Source: an uncultured Bacteroidales bacterium (GTDB taxonomy: Bacteria; Bacteroidota; Bacteroidia; Bacteroidales; UBA932). Taken from it: a stretch of 5,698 nt of DNA. The stretch spans positions 1 to 5,698 of the forward strand of contig CALBPX010000047.1 of the NCBI GenBank assembly GCA_937899055.1. Direction: 5' to 3'. A program made the position numbers and the translations under genes. This document shows positions 1 through 5,698 of the stretch, in pieces (position 1 is the first letter of the stretch; the number at the start of each line of letters is the position of its first letter). The notes under the pieces are model-generated. The model worked only from the letters and a program-made list of their open reading frames with translations, was not told the origin of the DNA and did not search any database.

Positions 1-16
1 TGGAAGGATGCATAAG

Positions 17-229
17 CTACTTCCTTTGCATGAGATGGCCGAAAGTCTCGGCCTGTTGAGTAAGAGCCTGAGGCCGAAGCGTGTCCGGAAGAGCTACTTC
101 ACCCCGGAAGGGAAAGAGAGTCATTCTTGAAATGCCAAGCTCTCTGCTGATGGTGTCGGCACTGACTCCGCTTTCAAACTGCTTGACCGCCCGCACCATT
201 TCGTTCTCTGTAAATCTGCTTTTCCTCAT
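17..229 (-). pseudogene. IS3-family transposase OrfA fragment (HTH domain only)
   Basis: This is a 70-codon frame. Residues 1-38 match the N-terminus of IS3-family OrfA: a start of the MRKSRFTEN kind, then a helix-turn-helix whose second part reads SADTISRELGISRMTLF (residues 23-39). OrfA normally continues with a W-(K/R)-x-KYGG motif and a leucine-zipper coiled coil, giving about 90-110 residues and ending in a frameshift overlap with orfB. Here the sequence changes to PFRGEVALPDT and stops at codon 71. Neither other minus-strand frame restores the KYGG motif or the zipper, so a single frameshift does not explain the loss; a deletion or junction near position 115 is more likely. The DNA-binding half may still fold, but the product should not support transposition. 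The family call rests on the N-terminal half only. Confidence 0.62.
37..77. repeat. Alternative hairpin arms GGCCGA / TCGGCC
   Basis: GGCCGA (37-42) and TCGGCC (48-53) form a perfect 6-bp stem with a 5-nt loop. The same middle arm, extended to TCGGCCT (48-54), can instead pair with AGGCCGA (71-77). The two hairpins are mutually exclusive. No T-tract follows on either strand, so this is not a standard intrinsic terminator. It lies in the part of the IS remnant that no longer resembles orfA. Confidence 0.4.
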
Positions 230-233
230 ATTG

Positions 234-241
234 CAAAATTA
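234..241 (-). promoter_or_regulatory. Candidate Bacteroidetes -7 box of the IS orfA (TAATTTTG)
   Basis: TAATTTTG on the minus strand fits the Bacteroidetes -7 consensus TAnnTTTG exactly and ends 4 nt before the orfA ATG. No TTTG -33 element is found 19-21 bp upstream. If used, it would give an almost leaderless transcript. Confidence 0.3.
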
Positions 242-260
242 TTAAATTTGTAAACTTATA

Positions 261-288
261 ATCTGCACGAAGAATGGGGGAGGGTACA
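261..288 (-). repeat. Putative IS3-type terminal inverted repeat (outer end)
   Basis: Read on the minus strand from 288 inward, this stretch starts TGTACC and carries a run of five C's, the general pattern of IS3-family ends. It is the outer end next to orfA. The partner repeat lies outside the window, so the inner limit of the repeat is a guess. Confidence 0.45.
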
Positions 289-317
289 TTTACTTTTTTT
301 TTAGATAAAAGACGTAT

Positions 318-325
318 TTATTTTG
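318..325 (+). promoter_or_regulatory. Weak candidate -7 box of the ThiL-like gene (TTATTTTG)
   Basis: TTATTTTG matches TAnnTTTG except at the second base and ends 4 nt before the ATG at 330, the same spacing as the box of the divergent orfA. The -33 region (about 294-297) is a T-run without TTTG. Transcription from here would be nearly leaderless. Confidence 0.25.
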
Positions 326-329
326 CTAT

Positions 330-1337
330 ATGGAAAAGAATAAAGAAGAGATAACCAGAACGGAAATAAAGGAGCTTGGAAGAGTGAAGGCTCTGGACCG
401 GTTGTTCGAAGGCAGCGGATTCAAGAACGCAAAGACAACGCTGCTGCCGGACGACAAAGACGGATGCAACTACATTACAACCAACAAACTCATGTTGGAG
501 GGCGTGGATTTTGACCTTACATACACACCCATCAAATACCTGGGCTACAAGGCCGCCCTGAACGCAATGGGCTTTGTCTATGCAAGATGCGCAAAGCCTT
601 ATTCTCTGGATTTTACGATAGGAGTGTCTTCAAAGTTCAGTTTTGAACACGTAGATTGGCTGTGGACCGGAATACGTGCCGCCGCCAAGACTCACGGCGT
701 AGAAAACCTGACCTTTGACCTTGTTCCGTCAATGAGCGGAATGATTATAAGCTGCTCCTGCTGCGGAAGGCAGGAAATATCGGTGGCGGACAATATGCCG
801 GCCCTGTCGGCCAACTCCCTCATCTGCATAAACGGAAACCTTGGCAGCGCCTGCATGGGGTTCTATGTCCTGGAAAGAGAAAAGGCGGCCTTTACCGGAA
901 GCCAGCCTCAGCTTGAAAAATACAAATATCCGCTGTCGCAGTATCTGACTCCGGAAATAGACCCTTCCATTCTGGAAGAGTTCCGTGAAGGCGGGGTGTT
1001 CCCATCAACAGGTTATTTCATAACCAGGGGGCTCGGCGATGCGGTTCTGCAGATGGCCCGCGACAACGGCTGCGGGGCAAACATTTTCCTGGACAAGATT
1101 CCGGTTGCGCCTGAAGCCCGCCAGATAGCCGAGGAGATAAACATGGATATGACCACCGCAATAGTCAACGGAGGAGACGATTACCGTCTGATGTATGTCT
1201 TTCCTCTGGAATATCACGACAAGGTCCGTAAGGAATATCCGTTCCTGGAAATCATAGGCCATACCACAAAAGAAGGCTGCCACCTGATTACTCCGGACGG
1301 CAACCCTCTTACCATTCAGGCCCAAGGCTGGATGTAG
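330..1337 (+). CDS. ThiL-like (AIR synthase-related) protein with altered active site
   Basis: The 335-residue protein is collinear along its whole length with thiamine-monophosphate kinase (ThiL), which phosphorylates thiamine monophosphate to the diphosphate with ATP. Length is normal for the family. Framework motifs are clear: RTEIKELG (10-17), LEGVDFDLTYTPIKYLGYKA (56-75), GNLGSACMGFYVLEREKAAF (169-188), NGGDDY (280-285) and a C-terminal AQGW. The ligand sites are only partly kept. From memory of the family, GxGDD appears as LPDD (D41, D42 kept), TTD as TTN52, VEGVHF as LEGVDF, NLSD as NAMG (Asp to Gly81), GGDT as TFDL (D130 kept), DxSDG as FITRG (Asp to Phe230, Asp to Arg233) and GGEDYEL as GGDDYRL. 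The reading frame is intact, so this looks like a diverged paralogue or pseudoenzyme rather than a dead gene; reduced or altered activity is inference. There is also an unusual CSCC at 142-145. The start fits the normal ThiL N-terminus. It is monocistronic here, convergent with dnaE. Confidence 0.8.
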   Translation: MEKNKEEITRTEIKELGRVKALDRLFEGSGFKNAKTTLLPDDKDGCNYITTNKLMLEGVDFDLTYTPIKYLGYKAALNAMGFVYARCAKPYSLDFTIGVSSKFSFEHVDWLWTGIRAAAKTHGVENLTFDLVPSMSGMIISCSCCGRQEISVADNMPALSANSLICINGNLGSACMGFYVLEREKAAFTGSQPQLEKYKYPLSQYLTPEIDPSILEEFREGGVFPSTGYFITRGLGDAVLQMARDNGCGANIFLDKIPVAPEARQIAEEINMDMTTAIVNGGDDYRLMYVFPLEYHDKVRKEYPFLEIIGHTTKEGCHLITPDGNPLTIQAQGWM

Positions 1338-1338
1338 C

Positions 1339-4300
1339 CTAGAACACGGCAGTATTTACATTCCCCTTGTATTCCAGACCCATCTTTCTGAGCCGGTCGA
1401 GCAGATTGTTATCTACGCTTACAAGGAACTTGGTGTCGTAATCCAGCGTAAAGCCTTTGTTTTCTTCCACGATTTTCATCTTGACCGGAGTCTTGTTCAC
1501 ACCCTCGACCTTCTTTGACACATGGCTCTCTTTCAGAACCCCCACCAGTTCCTGACGGAAATCCTTGCTTATAAGATGCGCCGGAATTATCAGTTCCAAA
1601 GACTTCAGGCCCGCCTCCTTGATGTTGGCAAGAAAACGCATGCCCTCAATCCTGGGCTCGTAGGACGAATCGTTGAACCGCTTTTTAATCTTAAGCTTGA
1701 TAAAGACTGCGCTACCGTCCTTGATGTAGCCTATGCACTGCTCATGGGTCTTGCCAAACAGGCGGAAATTCATGCTGGAGGTAAAGTCCTCAAGGGTAAA
1801 GTCCACAAACGGGCGGCCGTTCTTGCTAATCCTCTCATTGACATTGGTTACAAGTCCGCCCGTAAAATAATCGTGATTTTCGTCTATGTTCATACCCGCA
1901 GCCTGTTTGACAAGAGAAGACAGTTCCCCTGGCGTCACATTGCAGAAATTCTCCAGTTCAAAGCGGTAAACATCAAGCGGATGAGACGATATATACATGC
2001 CCACAAGTTCCCTTTCCTTCTTCAGAAATTCCACAAGGTTCATTTCTCCCGCCCGTGAAGGAATCTCCGGCTTTTTGACCTGAAATCCTTCATCGGCATC
2101 GCCGAAGAGCGAATCTATGCTGCTGTCTATGGCACCAAAGTCCTGGCTGTAGCGGATGAGCGAATCCAAGAAGATTTCGCCCTTTGCGTTAGGCAGAAAA
2201 TACTGATCCCTGCGGATCTGCGGAAATGAAGAGTCAAAGGCTCCGGCGTAAATCAGGCTTTCCAGAGTCTTGCGGTTCATGTTCTGGCGGCTGGCCCTTT
2301 CCACAAAATCAAACACATCTTTGTAGGGAGCATGGGCCACTACGTCCTCGGCAACCTGCGAGCCAAGGCCCTTGATTGCCGCAAGACCGAATCTTATTTC
2401 GCGGCTTCCTGTAACGGAGGCGTTCACTCCGCCCACGTTCACATCCGGACCAAGAACGCTCAGGCCCATCCTCTTGCACTCATCCATGAGCTTCGTAATC
2501 TCTTTTGTATCAGCGGCATTCATAGTCAGGTTGGCCGCCATGAACTCTGCCGGATAATGGGCCTTGAAATATGCCGTAAGATAACCCACCCAAGCATAGC
2601 AGGTGGAGTGCGACTTGTTGAACGCATATTTTGCAAATTCCTTCCAGTCGTTCCAAATCTTCTGGAGAACTTCCTTGGAAAATCCGTTCTCCACACCGTT
2701 GGTAAGAAACTTCTCCTCAAGCTCCATCATTTTTTCTATATTCTTCTTACCCATTGCCTTACGGAGGGTGTCGGCTTGTCCTTTGGTGAATTTAGCCAGC
2801 TTTTGGCTAAGGAGCATCACCTGCTCCTGATAGACGGTTACACCGTAAGTGTCGGACAGAAATTCTTCCATTTCCGGAAGTTCGTATGTTATGGCTTCCT
2901 TGCCCGTCTTTCTGGCTACAAACCTGGGGATATATTGCATAGGCCCCGGCCTGTAGAGGGCATTCATGGCTATAAGGTCCTCAAACCTTGAAGGATGGAG
3001 CTCCCTCAGCCACTTCTGCATTCCCGGACTTTCAAACTGGAAGGTTGCTACGGTATCTCCCCTCCCAAATAACTTGAACGTTTCCTTGTCGTCAAGAGGA
3101 ATGCTGTCTATGTCTATATCCTTGCCCGTGTGCCTCTTTATGTTGGAAAGCGTTTCTTTGAGGATAGACAGGGTGCTCAGCCCCAAAAAGTCCATCTTGA
3201 GCATTCCCACATCTTCAATCCTTGTACCTTCGTACTGCGATATCCAGCCTTCAACACCCTTTGCTATTGAAACAGGAATATGCTCCATCAGGTTGTGGGG
3301 GCCTATAATAACTGCGCAGGCATGAACTCCGGTCTGGCGGATGGTTCCCTCCAATTCCTCGGCAAAATGCATGGTTTCGCGGATTTTAGGGTCTTCAGAA
3401 GACTCATATTCCTTCCTGAACTCTTCAACGAATTTCAGGCAGTTCTTGAAGTTGGGCTTGTACTCCTTGGTTTCCGTTACCTCCTTGCCGTCTTTGTCCT
3501 TGGTTCTGACATCCTCCTGAAAATTTCTGGAAGGCACCATTCCGGCAAGGCGGTTAGATACGGGTAGGGGCAGGTCTTCCACGCGTGCAACATCTTTGAT
3601 TGCCTGCTTGGTTGCCATTGTTCCGAATGTAACTACATGAGATACATGGTCCTTTCCGTATTTTTTCTCTACGTATTCGTAAACCTCTCCCCTTCTTTCC
3701 TCCTCAAAGTCTATGTCTATATCCGGCATCGATATTCGGTCTGGATTGAGAAACCTCTCAAACAGAAGATCGTACTTTATAGGATCCATGTTGGTGATTG
3801 TCAGGCAGTAGGCCACTACGCTTCCAGCCGCCGAACCACGGCCGGGGCCAACCCAGATACCTTGTGAACGGGCATAGGTGATAAAATCATGCACTATCAG
3901 GAAATAGTCCGGAAATCCCATTTTGCGGATGGTGGCCAGCTCAAAATCTATCCTCTCCTGAATGCTTGGAAGAAGGTTCTCTCCATAACGCTTTCTGGCT
4001 CCCTGATAAACAAGATGCTTCAGGTATGCGTCCGAGTTTTCAAACTCCTGCGGAATATCAAAATGCGGCAGGATATGCGGAATGTCTATCTCATATCTTT
4101 CTACCTTGTCTGCCACCTCCAGCGTATTGGATATCACCTCCGGATGGCCGTAGTTGATGGCTGCCATCTCATCGCCGCTTTTCATATACTCCTGCTGGGT
4201 ATAGTGCAGCCGGCCGGCATCGGTGAGCTTACTGGCGGTATTTATGCAGATGAACAGGTCGTGCGCAGGCCCGTCCTCCTTTTTTACAAAGTGGCAGTCG

Positions 4301-4965
4301 TTGGTTGCAACGCACTTTATACCAAGTTCTTCTGACAGCGCATAAAGCACAGGGTTAACTCTCTGCTGCTCTTCAAATACAGTGTTGGGCTGCCCCGGAA
4401 CCTGGCAGTTGTGGTTCATGATTTCAAAGTAGAAATCATCGCCGAATATACTCTTGTACCAAACAGCCAATGAGCGGGCTTCCTCTGTATTCCCCTTGAG
4501 TATGGCCTGAGGAATTTCACCGGCAAGGCAGGCGCTGCAGCAAATCAGTCCTTCGCGGTACTTCTGCAGGAGTTCGTGGTCAACCCTGGGACGGTTGTAA
4601 AACCCTTCCGTAAAACCTATGGAAGAAAGGCGTATCAGGTTATGATAGCCGGTAAGGTTCTTGGCAAGCAGTATCAGGTGGTAGGAGCTGCGGCGGTCTG
4701 CGTATGCCTTCTTTATAAGCCTGCTCTCCGGTGCTACATATACCTCGCAGCCCACAATAGGCTTGAGTTTCTTGCCTGTCTTCTTTTCGGCTTTCTTTAC
4801 AGCATCCAGAAAGTCCTTGACTCCATACATAACGCCATGGTCCGTAAGGGCCATCGCAGGCATGTCAAGTTCCATTGCCCGTGCAATGTAATCTTCTATC
4901 TTCCCCATTCCGTCCAGAATGGAATAATGGCTGTGCAGGTGCAGGTGTACAAAAGGAATACTCAT
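1339..4965 (-). CDS. dnaE: DNA polymerase III alpha subunit (replicative polymerase)
   Basis: Catalytic subunit of the chromosomal replicase, copying DNA with the sliding clamp and clamp loader. The protein has 1208 residues, full length for the DnaE1 type. The PHP domain (about 1-280) shows the metal-ligand series HLHLHSH (7-13), TDHG (41-44), CEVYV (73-77), YHLILL (95-100), SACLAGE (144-150) and TNDCH (221-225), apparently complete, unlike E. coli DnaE. The polymerase palm carries GPGRGSAAGS (373-382) and PDIDIDF (414-420), with catalytic D415 and D417, and the third aspartate D592 in KMDFLGL. The fingers region includes ALYRPGP (669-675) and YGVTVYQEQ (707-715). Helix-hairpin-helix repeats lie about 830-915. 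SIDSLF (949-954) fits the internal clamp-binding position. An OB fold spans about 1032-1110, followed by a C-terminal domain. The ATG is supported by direct entry into the PHP motif. It starts 23 nt after the upstream gene's stop on the same strand, and its stop is 1 bp from that of the convergent ThiL-like gene. Confidence 0.98.
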   Translation of the reverse strand: MSIPFVHLHLHSHYSILDGMGKIEDYIARAMELDMPAMALTDHGVMYGVKDFLDAVKKAEKKTGKKLKPIVGCEVYVAPESRLIKKAYADRRSSYHLILLAKNLTGYHNLIRLSSIGFTEGFYNRPRVDHELLQKYREGLICCSACLAGEIPQAILKGNTEEARSLAVWYKSIFGDDFYFEIMNHNCQVPGQPNTVFEEQQRVNPVLYALSEELGIKCVATNDCHFVKKEDGPAHDLFICINTASKLTDAGRLHYTQQEYMKSGDEMAAINYGHPEVISNTLEVADKVERYEIDIPHILPHFDIPQEFENSDAYLKHLVYQGARKRYGENLLPSIQERIDFELATIRKMGFPDYFLIVHDFITYARSQGIWVGPGRGSAAGSVVAYCLTITNMDPIKYDLLFERFLNPDRISMPDIDIDFEEERRGEVYEYVEKKYGKDHVSHVVTFGTMATKQAIKDVARVEDLPLPVSNRLAGMVPSRNFQEDVRTKDKDGKEVTETKEYKPNFKNCLKFVEEFRKEYESSEDPKIRETMHFAEELEGTIRQTGVHACAVIIGPHNLMEHIPVSIAKGVEGWISQYEGTRIEDVGMLKMDFLGLSTLSILKETLSNIKRHTGKDIDIDSIPLDDKETFKLFGRGDTVATFQFESPGMQKWLRELHPSRFEDLIAMNALYRPGPMQYIPRFVARKTGKEAITYELPEMEEFLSDTYGVTVYQEQVMLLSQKLAKFTKGQADTLRKAMGKKNIEKMMELEEKFLTNGVENGFSKEVLQKIWNDWKEFAKYAFNKSHSTCYAWVGYLTAYFKAHYPAEFMAANLTMNAADTKEITKLMDECKRMGLSVLGPDVNVGGVNASVTGSREIRFGLAAIKGLGSQVAEDVVAHAPYKDVFDFVERASRQNMNRKTLESLIYAGAFDSSFPQIRRDQYFLPNAKGEIFLDSLIRYSQDFGAIDSSIDSLFGDADEGFQVKKPEIPSRAGEMNLVEFLKKERELVGMYISSHPLDVYRFELENFCNVTPGELSSLVKQAAGMNIDENHDYFTGGLVTNVNERISKNGRPFVDFTLEDFTSSMNFRLFGKTHEQCIGYIKDGSAVFIKLKIKKRFNDSSYEPRIEGMRFLANIKEAGLKSLELIIPAHLISKDFRQELVGVLKESHVSKKVEGVNKTPVKMKIVEENKGFTLDYDTKFLVSVDNNLLDRLRKMGLEYKGNVNTAVF

Positions 4966-4976
4966 CGCGATAAAAT

Positions 4977-5009
4977 CAAATGTATATTTTAAGGCCGTGG
5001 CATCTCAAA
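4977..5009 (-). promoter_or_regulatory. Candidate Bacteroidetes-type promoter of dnaE
   Basis: On the minus strand TTTG (5009-5006) is followed after 21 bp by TACATTTG (4984-4977), a full match to the TAnnTTTG -7 consensus at an acceptable spacing to the -33 TTTG. The -7 box ends 11 nt before the dnaE ATG at 4965, so the leader would be under about 10 nt. The -33 element and most of the spacer lie inside the coding end of the upstream gene. This would let dnaE be transcribed independently of that AT-rich neighbour. Confidence 0.6.
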
Positions 5010-5636
5010 CTGTCTCGGAAAGGGGGGTAGGATTATTCCCTCATTTTCAAATTCTGTAAGGTTATAAATTTTTATAAAGACCGCATTTGTCGGAACTGAA
5101 AATGTAAATAATTCATTCTCACAACCAACAGGATAGTAATATGTTCCATCTCCTATCATTAACGACCAATAAATGGTTTCACAACCATTTTGCGCAGACA
5201 GAACCTCAAGTGTTACTTGCCCATTGCGATGCCCTTTTGTGTTATCATAAAAAGATCCCTTCATAATTTGCGTAGTACCTCCCGTGAGAAATATAGAATA
5301 CCATTGCTTTATTTTATTTTGAGAAAACTTCATAGAATCTATTATTTTAAAATCATCAAAAGAGGAAAAAGGAAGAAAATCAGAAAGATCAGATAGATTA
5401 TCACTTATTGTTTCATTGCATTTTAGAAGATATGATCCAACATATATGTTATCTGTCTGTGATTCAAAATGTTTAATTTTTAAAATGAAAATTGTATCAT
5501 TGTTGTTTGATACATATTTCCAGTATCCCTCAAAAAAAGTATTTTGTTTATCTAACGGTAATTCTTCAAAAGACTGAGAATATGCTTTTGACAGACAAAC
5601 TGAAAATAGTAATATCGTATAAATAATTATTTTCAT
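4989..5636 (-). CDS. Secreted protein of unknown function, DUF6705-like
   Basis: The 215-residue protein begins with a signal peptide (about 1-20): a short positive start, a hydrophobic core IIIYTILLFSVCL, and an AYSQ end typical of Bacteroidetes exported proteins, with likely cleavage near residue 20. The Cys at 14 is not in a proper lipobox, so a lipoprotein is unlikely. The mature part is predicted mostly beta: GYWKYVSNNNDTIFILKIKH (37-56), NIYVGSYLL (63-71), KGSFYDNTKGHRNGQVTLEVL (126-146), FSVPTNAVFIKI (179-190). This order resembles the Bacteroidetes DUF6705 family, recalled by pattern and not searched. Function is unknown. A TTG at 5657 would add seven residues before the signal peptide; the ATG at 5636 is preferred. 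The gene is strikingly AT-rich (28% GC in a sampled 60-bp stretch, against about 50% in dnaE), suggesting recent acquisition. The tail after residue 191 (ILPPFPRQFEMPRP) is GC-richer and may be read from older dnaE-upstream DNA. Confidence 0.75.
   Translation of the reverse strand: MKIIIYTILLFSVCLSKAYSQSFEELPLDKQNTFFEGYWKYVSNNNDTIFILKIKHFESQTDNIYVGSYLLKCNETISDNLSDLSDFLPFSSFDDFKIIDSMKFSQNKIKQWYSIFLTGGTTQIMKGSFYDNTKGHRNGQVTLEVLSAQNGCETIYWSLMIGDGTYYYPVGCENELFTFSVPTNAVFIKIYNLTEFENEGIILPPFPRQFEMPRP
5001..5018 (-). repeat. Imperfect inverted repeat copy, dnaE side
   Basis: The minus strand reads CCGAGACAGTTTGAGATG. It matches the plus-strand sequence at 5678-5694 at 15 of 18 aligned positions (one gap, two mismatches), in inverted orientation. 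The pair brackets the AT-rich gene. This copy includes the TTTG taken as the dnaE -33 element, so similarity through shared promoter sequence is possible. Confidence 0.35.
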
Positions 5637-5677
5637 ATCATTCTTGTCCGTCGTCAAACCAAAGTGGACAACTTGCG

Positions 5678-5694
5678 CCGAGCGGTTTGAGAGG
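5678..5694 (+). repeat. Imperfect inverted repeat copy, right edge
   Basis: The plus strand reads CCGAGCGGTTTGAGAGG, the partner of the copy at 5001-5018. It lies in the short GC-richer stretch beyond the AT-rich gene, at the window edge, so its own context cannot be judged. It might equally be part of a rightward promoter whose -7 box is outside the window. Confidence 0.3.
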
Positions 5695-5698
5695 TTTT

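Larger units (their letters stand above)
1..288 (-). mobile_element. IS3-family insertion sequence remnant, orfA-proximal end
   Basis: The right boundary is inferred at 288. Read on the minus strand from there, the sequence begins TGTACCCTCCCCCATTC, which resembles the TGTAC...CCCC termini common in the IS3 family. About 60 bp further in is the start of an OrfA-like reading frame, the usual spacing from an IS3 left end to orfA. The element runs out of the window to the left, so orfB and the second terminal repeat are not visible. The orfA frame loses family resemblance after about codon 38, and no A6G-type frameshift site is seen, so the copy looks truncated or rearranged. The end lies only 41 bp before the start codon of the next gene. 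No target duplication can be checked because only one end is present. Confidence 0.6.

Noticed and set aside
1005..1325. Minus-strand 106-codon frame inside the ThiL-like gene
   Set aside because: It is antisense to a clear protein family frame and has no family resemblance of its own.
1522..4335. Several long plus-strand open frames (for example 1522-2058, 2332-2991, 3889-4335) opposite dnaE
   Set aside because: They lie entirely antisense to a full-length, well-conserved dnaE, encode Cys- and Arg-rich sequences without recognisable domains, and have no promoter or start context. They are shadows of the GC-rich coding strand.
4966..4988. Terminator between the secreted-protein gene and dnaE
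   Set aside because: The 23-nt gap has no stem-loop; it is AT-rich and contains the -7 box instead.
5589..5600. Lipoprotein signal at the Cys in FSVCL
   Set aside because: The residue before Cys is Val, not Gly, Ala or Ser, and the Cys lies inside the hydrophobic core followed by an AYSQ cleavage region, so a type I signal peptide fits better.
5637..5657. Upstream TTG start adding seven residues to the secreted protein
   Set aside because: The added charged residues (MTTDKND) would precede an otherwise standard signal peptide; the ATG at 5636 gives a normal one.
5658..5698. GTGGACAACTTG near the right edge as an IS terminus
   Set aside because: It vaguely recalls some IS ends, but there is no transposase, partner repeat or target duplication in view and only about 40 bp to judge.
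1..5698. CRISPR array, tRNA, rRNA, riboswitch or multi-gene defence system
   Set aside because: No spaced direct repeats, no cloverleaf or rRNA-like stretches, no long structured leader (in particular no visible TPP riboswitch before the ThiL-like gene), and only one unknown gene beside core genes.

Overview
The window looks like a piece of a Bacteroidota chromosome, probably Bacteroidales. The evidence is a long DnaE (1208 aa) with a Bacteroidetes-like sequence, a ThiL-fold protein whose framework matches Bacteroidales ThiL, a secreted protein resembling the flavobacterial/Bacteroidetes DUF6705 type, and promoter-like sequences of the TTTG / TAnnTTTG kind used by the Bacteroidetes primary sigma factor. 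No clear Shine-Dalgarno sites precede the genes, which also fits the phylum. Species cannot be named from this sequence.

Layout, left to right. Positions 1-288 hold the end of a decayed IS3-family insertion sequence, whose orfA reads leftward and loses its family signature halfway. A 41-bp AT-rich leader follows, then a rightward 335-codon gene (330-1337). It has the ThiL (thiamine-monophosphate kinase / AIR synthase-related) fold, but several catalytic residues are replaced. Its stop codon lies 1 bp from the stop codon of dnaE, which runs leftward (4965-1339) and encodes the replicative DNA polymerase III alpha subunit with polymerase and PHP metal sites intact. Upstream of dnaE on the same strand is a very AT-rich gene for a secreted protein of unknown function (5636-4989). 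Its 3' end contains a good candidate dnaE promoter. The last 60 bp are unassigned.

How the pieces relate. The two core-like genes (ThiL-like and dnaE) are tail to tail, share a GC content of about 50%, and have no known functional link. On both sides they are bordered by accessory DNA: an IS remnant on the left and an AT-rich gene on the right. I see no multi-gene defence, secretion or biosynthetic system here. The most interesting items are the ThiL-like protein with a partly dismantled active site, the mirrored near-leaderless start motifs at 227-239 and 320-332, and the AT-rich gene inserted just upstream of dnaE with a GC-richer tail and related sequences at its edges.
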